Shown: positions 63,980 through 64,000 of the stretch, piece after piece
Layout of the letters: each line of letters starts with the position of its first letter
Position numbering within the stretch: position 1 is the stretch's first letter
NCBI GenBank assembly: GCA_033558025.1
Contig: JAUCEF010000016.1
Span: forward strand, 1,674,001 to 1,738,000
DNA: 64,000 nucleotides
Direction of reading: 5' to 3'
Source: Phytophthora sp. 'mugwort'
Lineage: Eukaryota; Oomycota; Peronosporomycetes; Peronosporales; Peronosporaceae
Position numbers and translations under genes: made by a program
Notes under the pieces: model-generated
Databases searched by the model: none
What the model saw: the letters and a program-made list of their open reading frames with translations, nothing else
What the model was told of the DNA's origin: nothing

Positions 63980-64000
63980 CTAACACAACAAAACCACACA

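Noticed and set aside
1..64000. RXLR or Crinkler effector genes
   Set aside because: No frame combines a signal peptide with RXLR-EER or an LFLAK motif. The only clear cleavable signal peptide found belongs to TKL kinase 3.
1..64000. CRISPR arrays, bacterial operons or prophage
   Set aside because: Spliced eukaryotic genes throughout and no spaced short direct repeats; repeats found are transposon ends and microsatellites.

Overview
The window looks like nuclear DNA of an oomycete, most likely a Phytophthora or close relative. The coding genes carry short introns (58-89 nt, GT...AG). Several genes have a GCTCATTYYNCAWTTT-type oomycete initiator just before their ATG. Between gene islands lie degraded MULE, hAT, Copia and Tc1/mariner-type elements. 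No bacterial-style operon, CRISPR or phage signal is present. Species was not determined.

Layout. 0-2.7 kb: repeat debris. 2.7-5.9 kb: an Integrator subunit 7 gene with three exons. 6.6-9.2 kb: two decayed copies of a bZIP plus START-like family. 9.3-32 kb: a transposon graveyard. It holds two hAT remnants, a MULE remnant, a SET-domain-like pseudogene, a MULE broken by a second MULE with 70-bp-class terminal repeats, and a full-length but dead Copia retrotransposon with 5-bp target duplications. An 868-bp Tc1/mariner-like element with TA duplications is inserted in the Copia pol region. 32.9-36.6 kb: two tandem transmembrane TKL kinases. 38.1-47.6 kb: a cluster of the bZIP/START-like family (four apparently usable genes, one truncated gene and one fragment), interrupted by a mitochondrial carrier of the SLC25A51 (NAD+) type. 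47.9-48.6 kb: foldback and terminal-inverted-repeat sequences. 49.2-63.98 kb: a dense housekeeping island with a five-repeat Myb protein, ribosomal protein uS3, a DTW-domain tRNA modification enzyme, a third TKL receptor-like kinase, REV1, GTP cyclohydrolase I, an eight-module EF-hand-like protein and the 3' part of RAD21. RAD21 runs off the right edge.

The most unusual signal is the bZIP/START-like family. Every recognisable copy has Asp or Glu where bZIP proteins carry an invariant Asn, and the Ala/Ala/Ser contact positions are also replaced. The zipper is followed by a roughly 200-residue domain that resembles START lipid-binding domains. This could be an oomycete counterpart of plant HD-ZIP/START regulators. 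That reading is an inference from eye comparison only.

All splice sites, frames and motif positions were worked out by hand from the sequence. Family assignments rest on recognised motifs, not on database searches.
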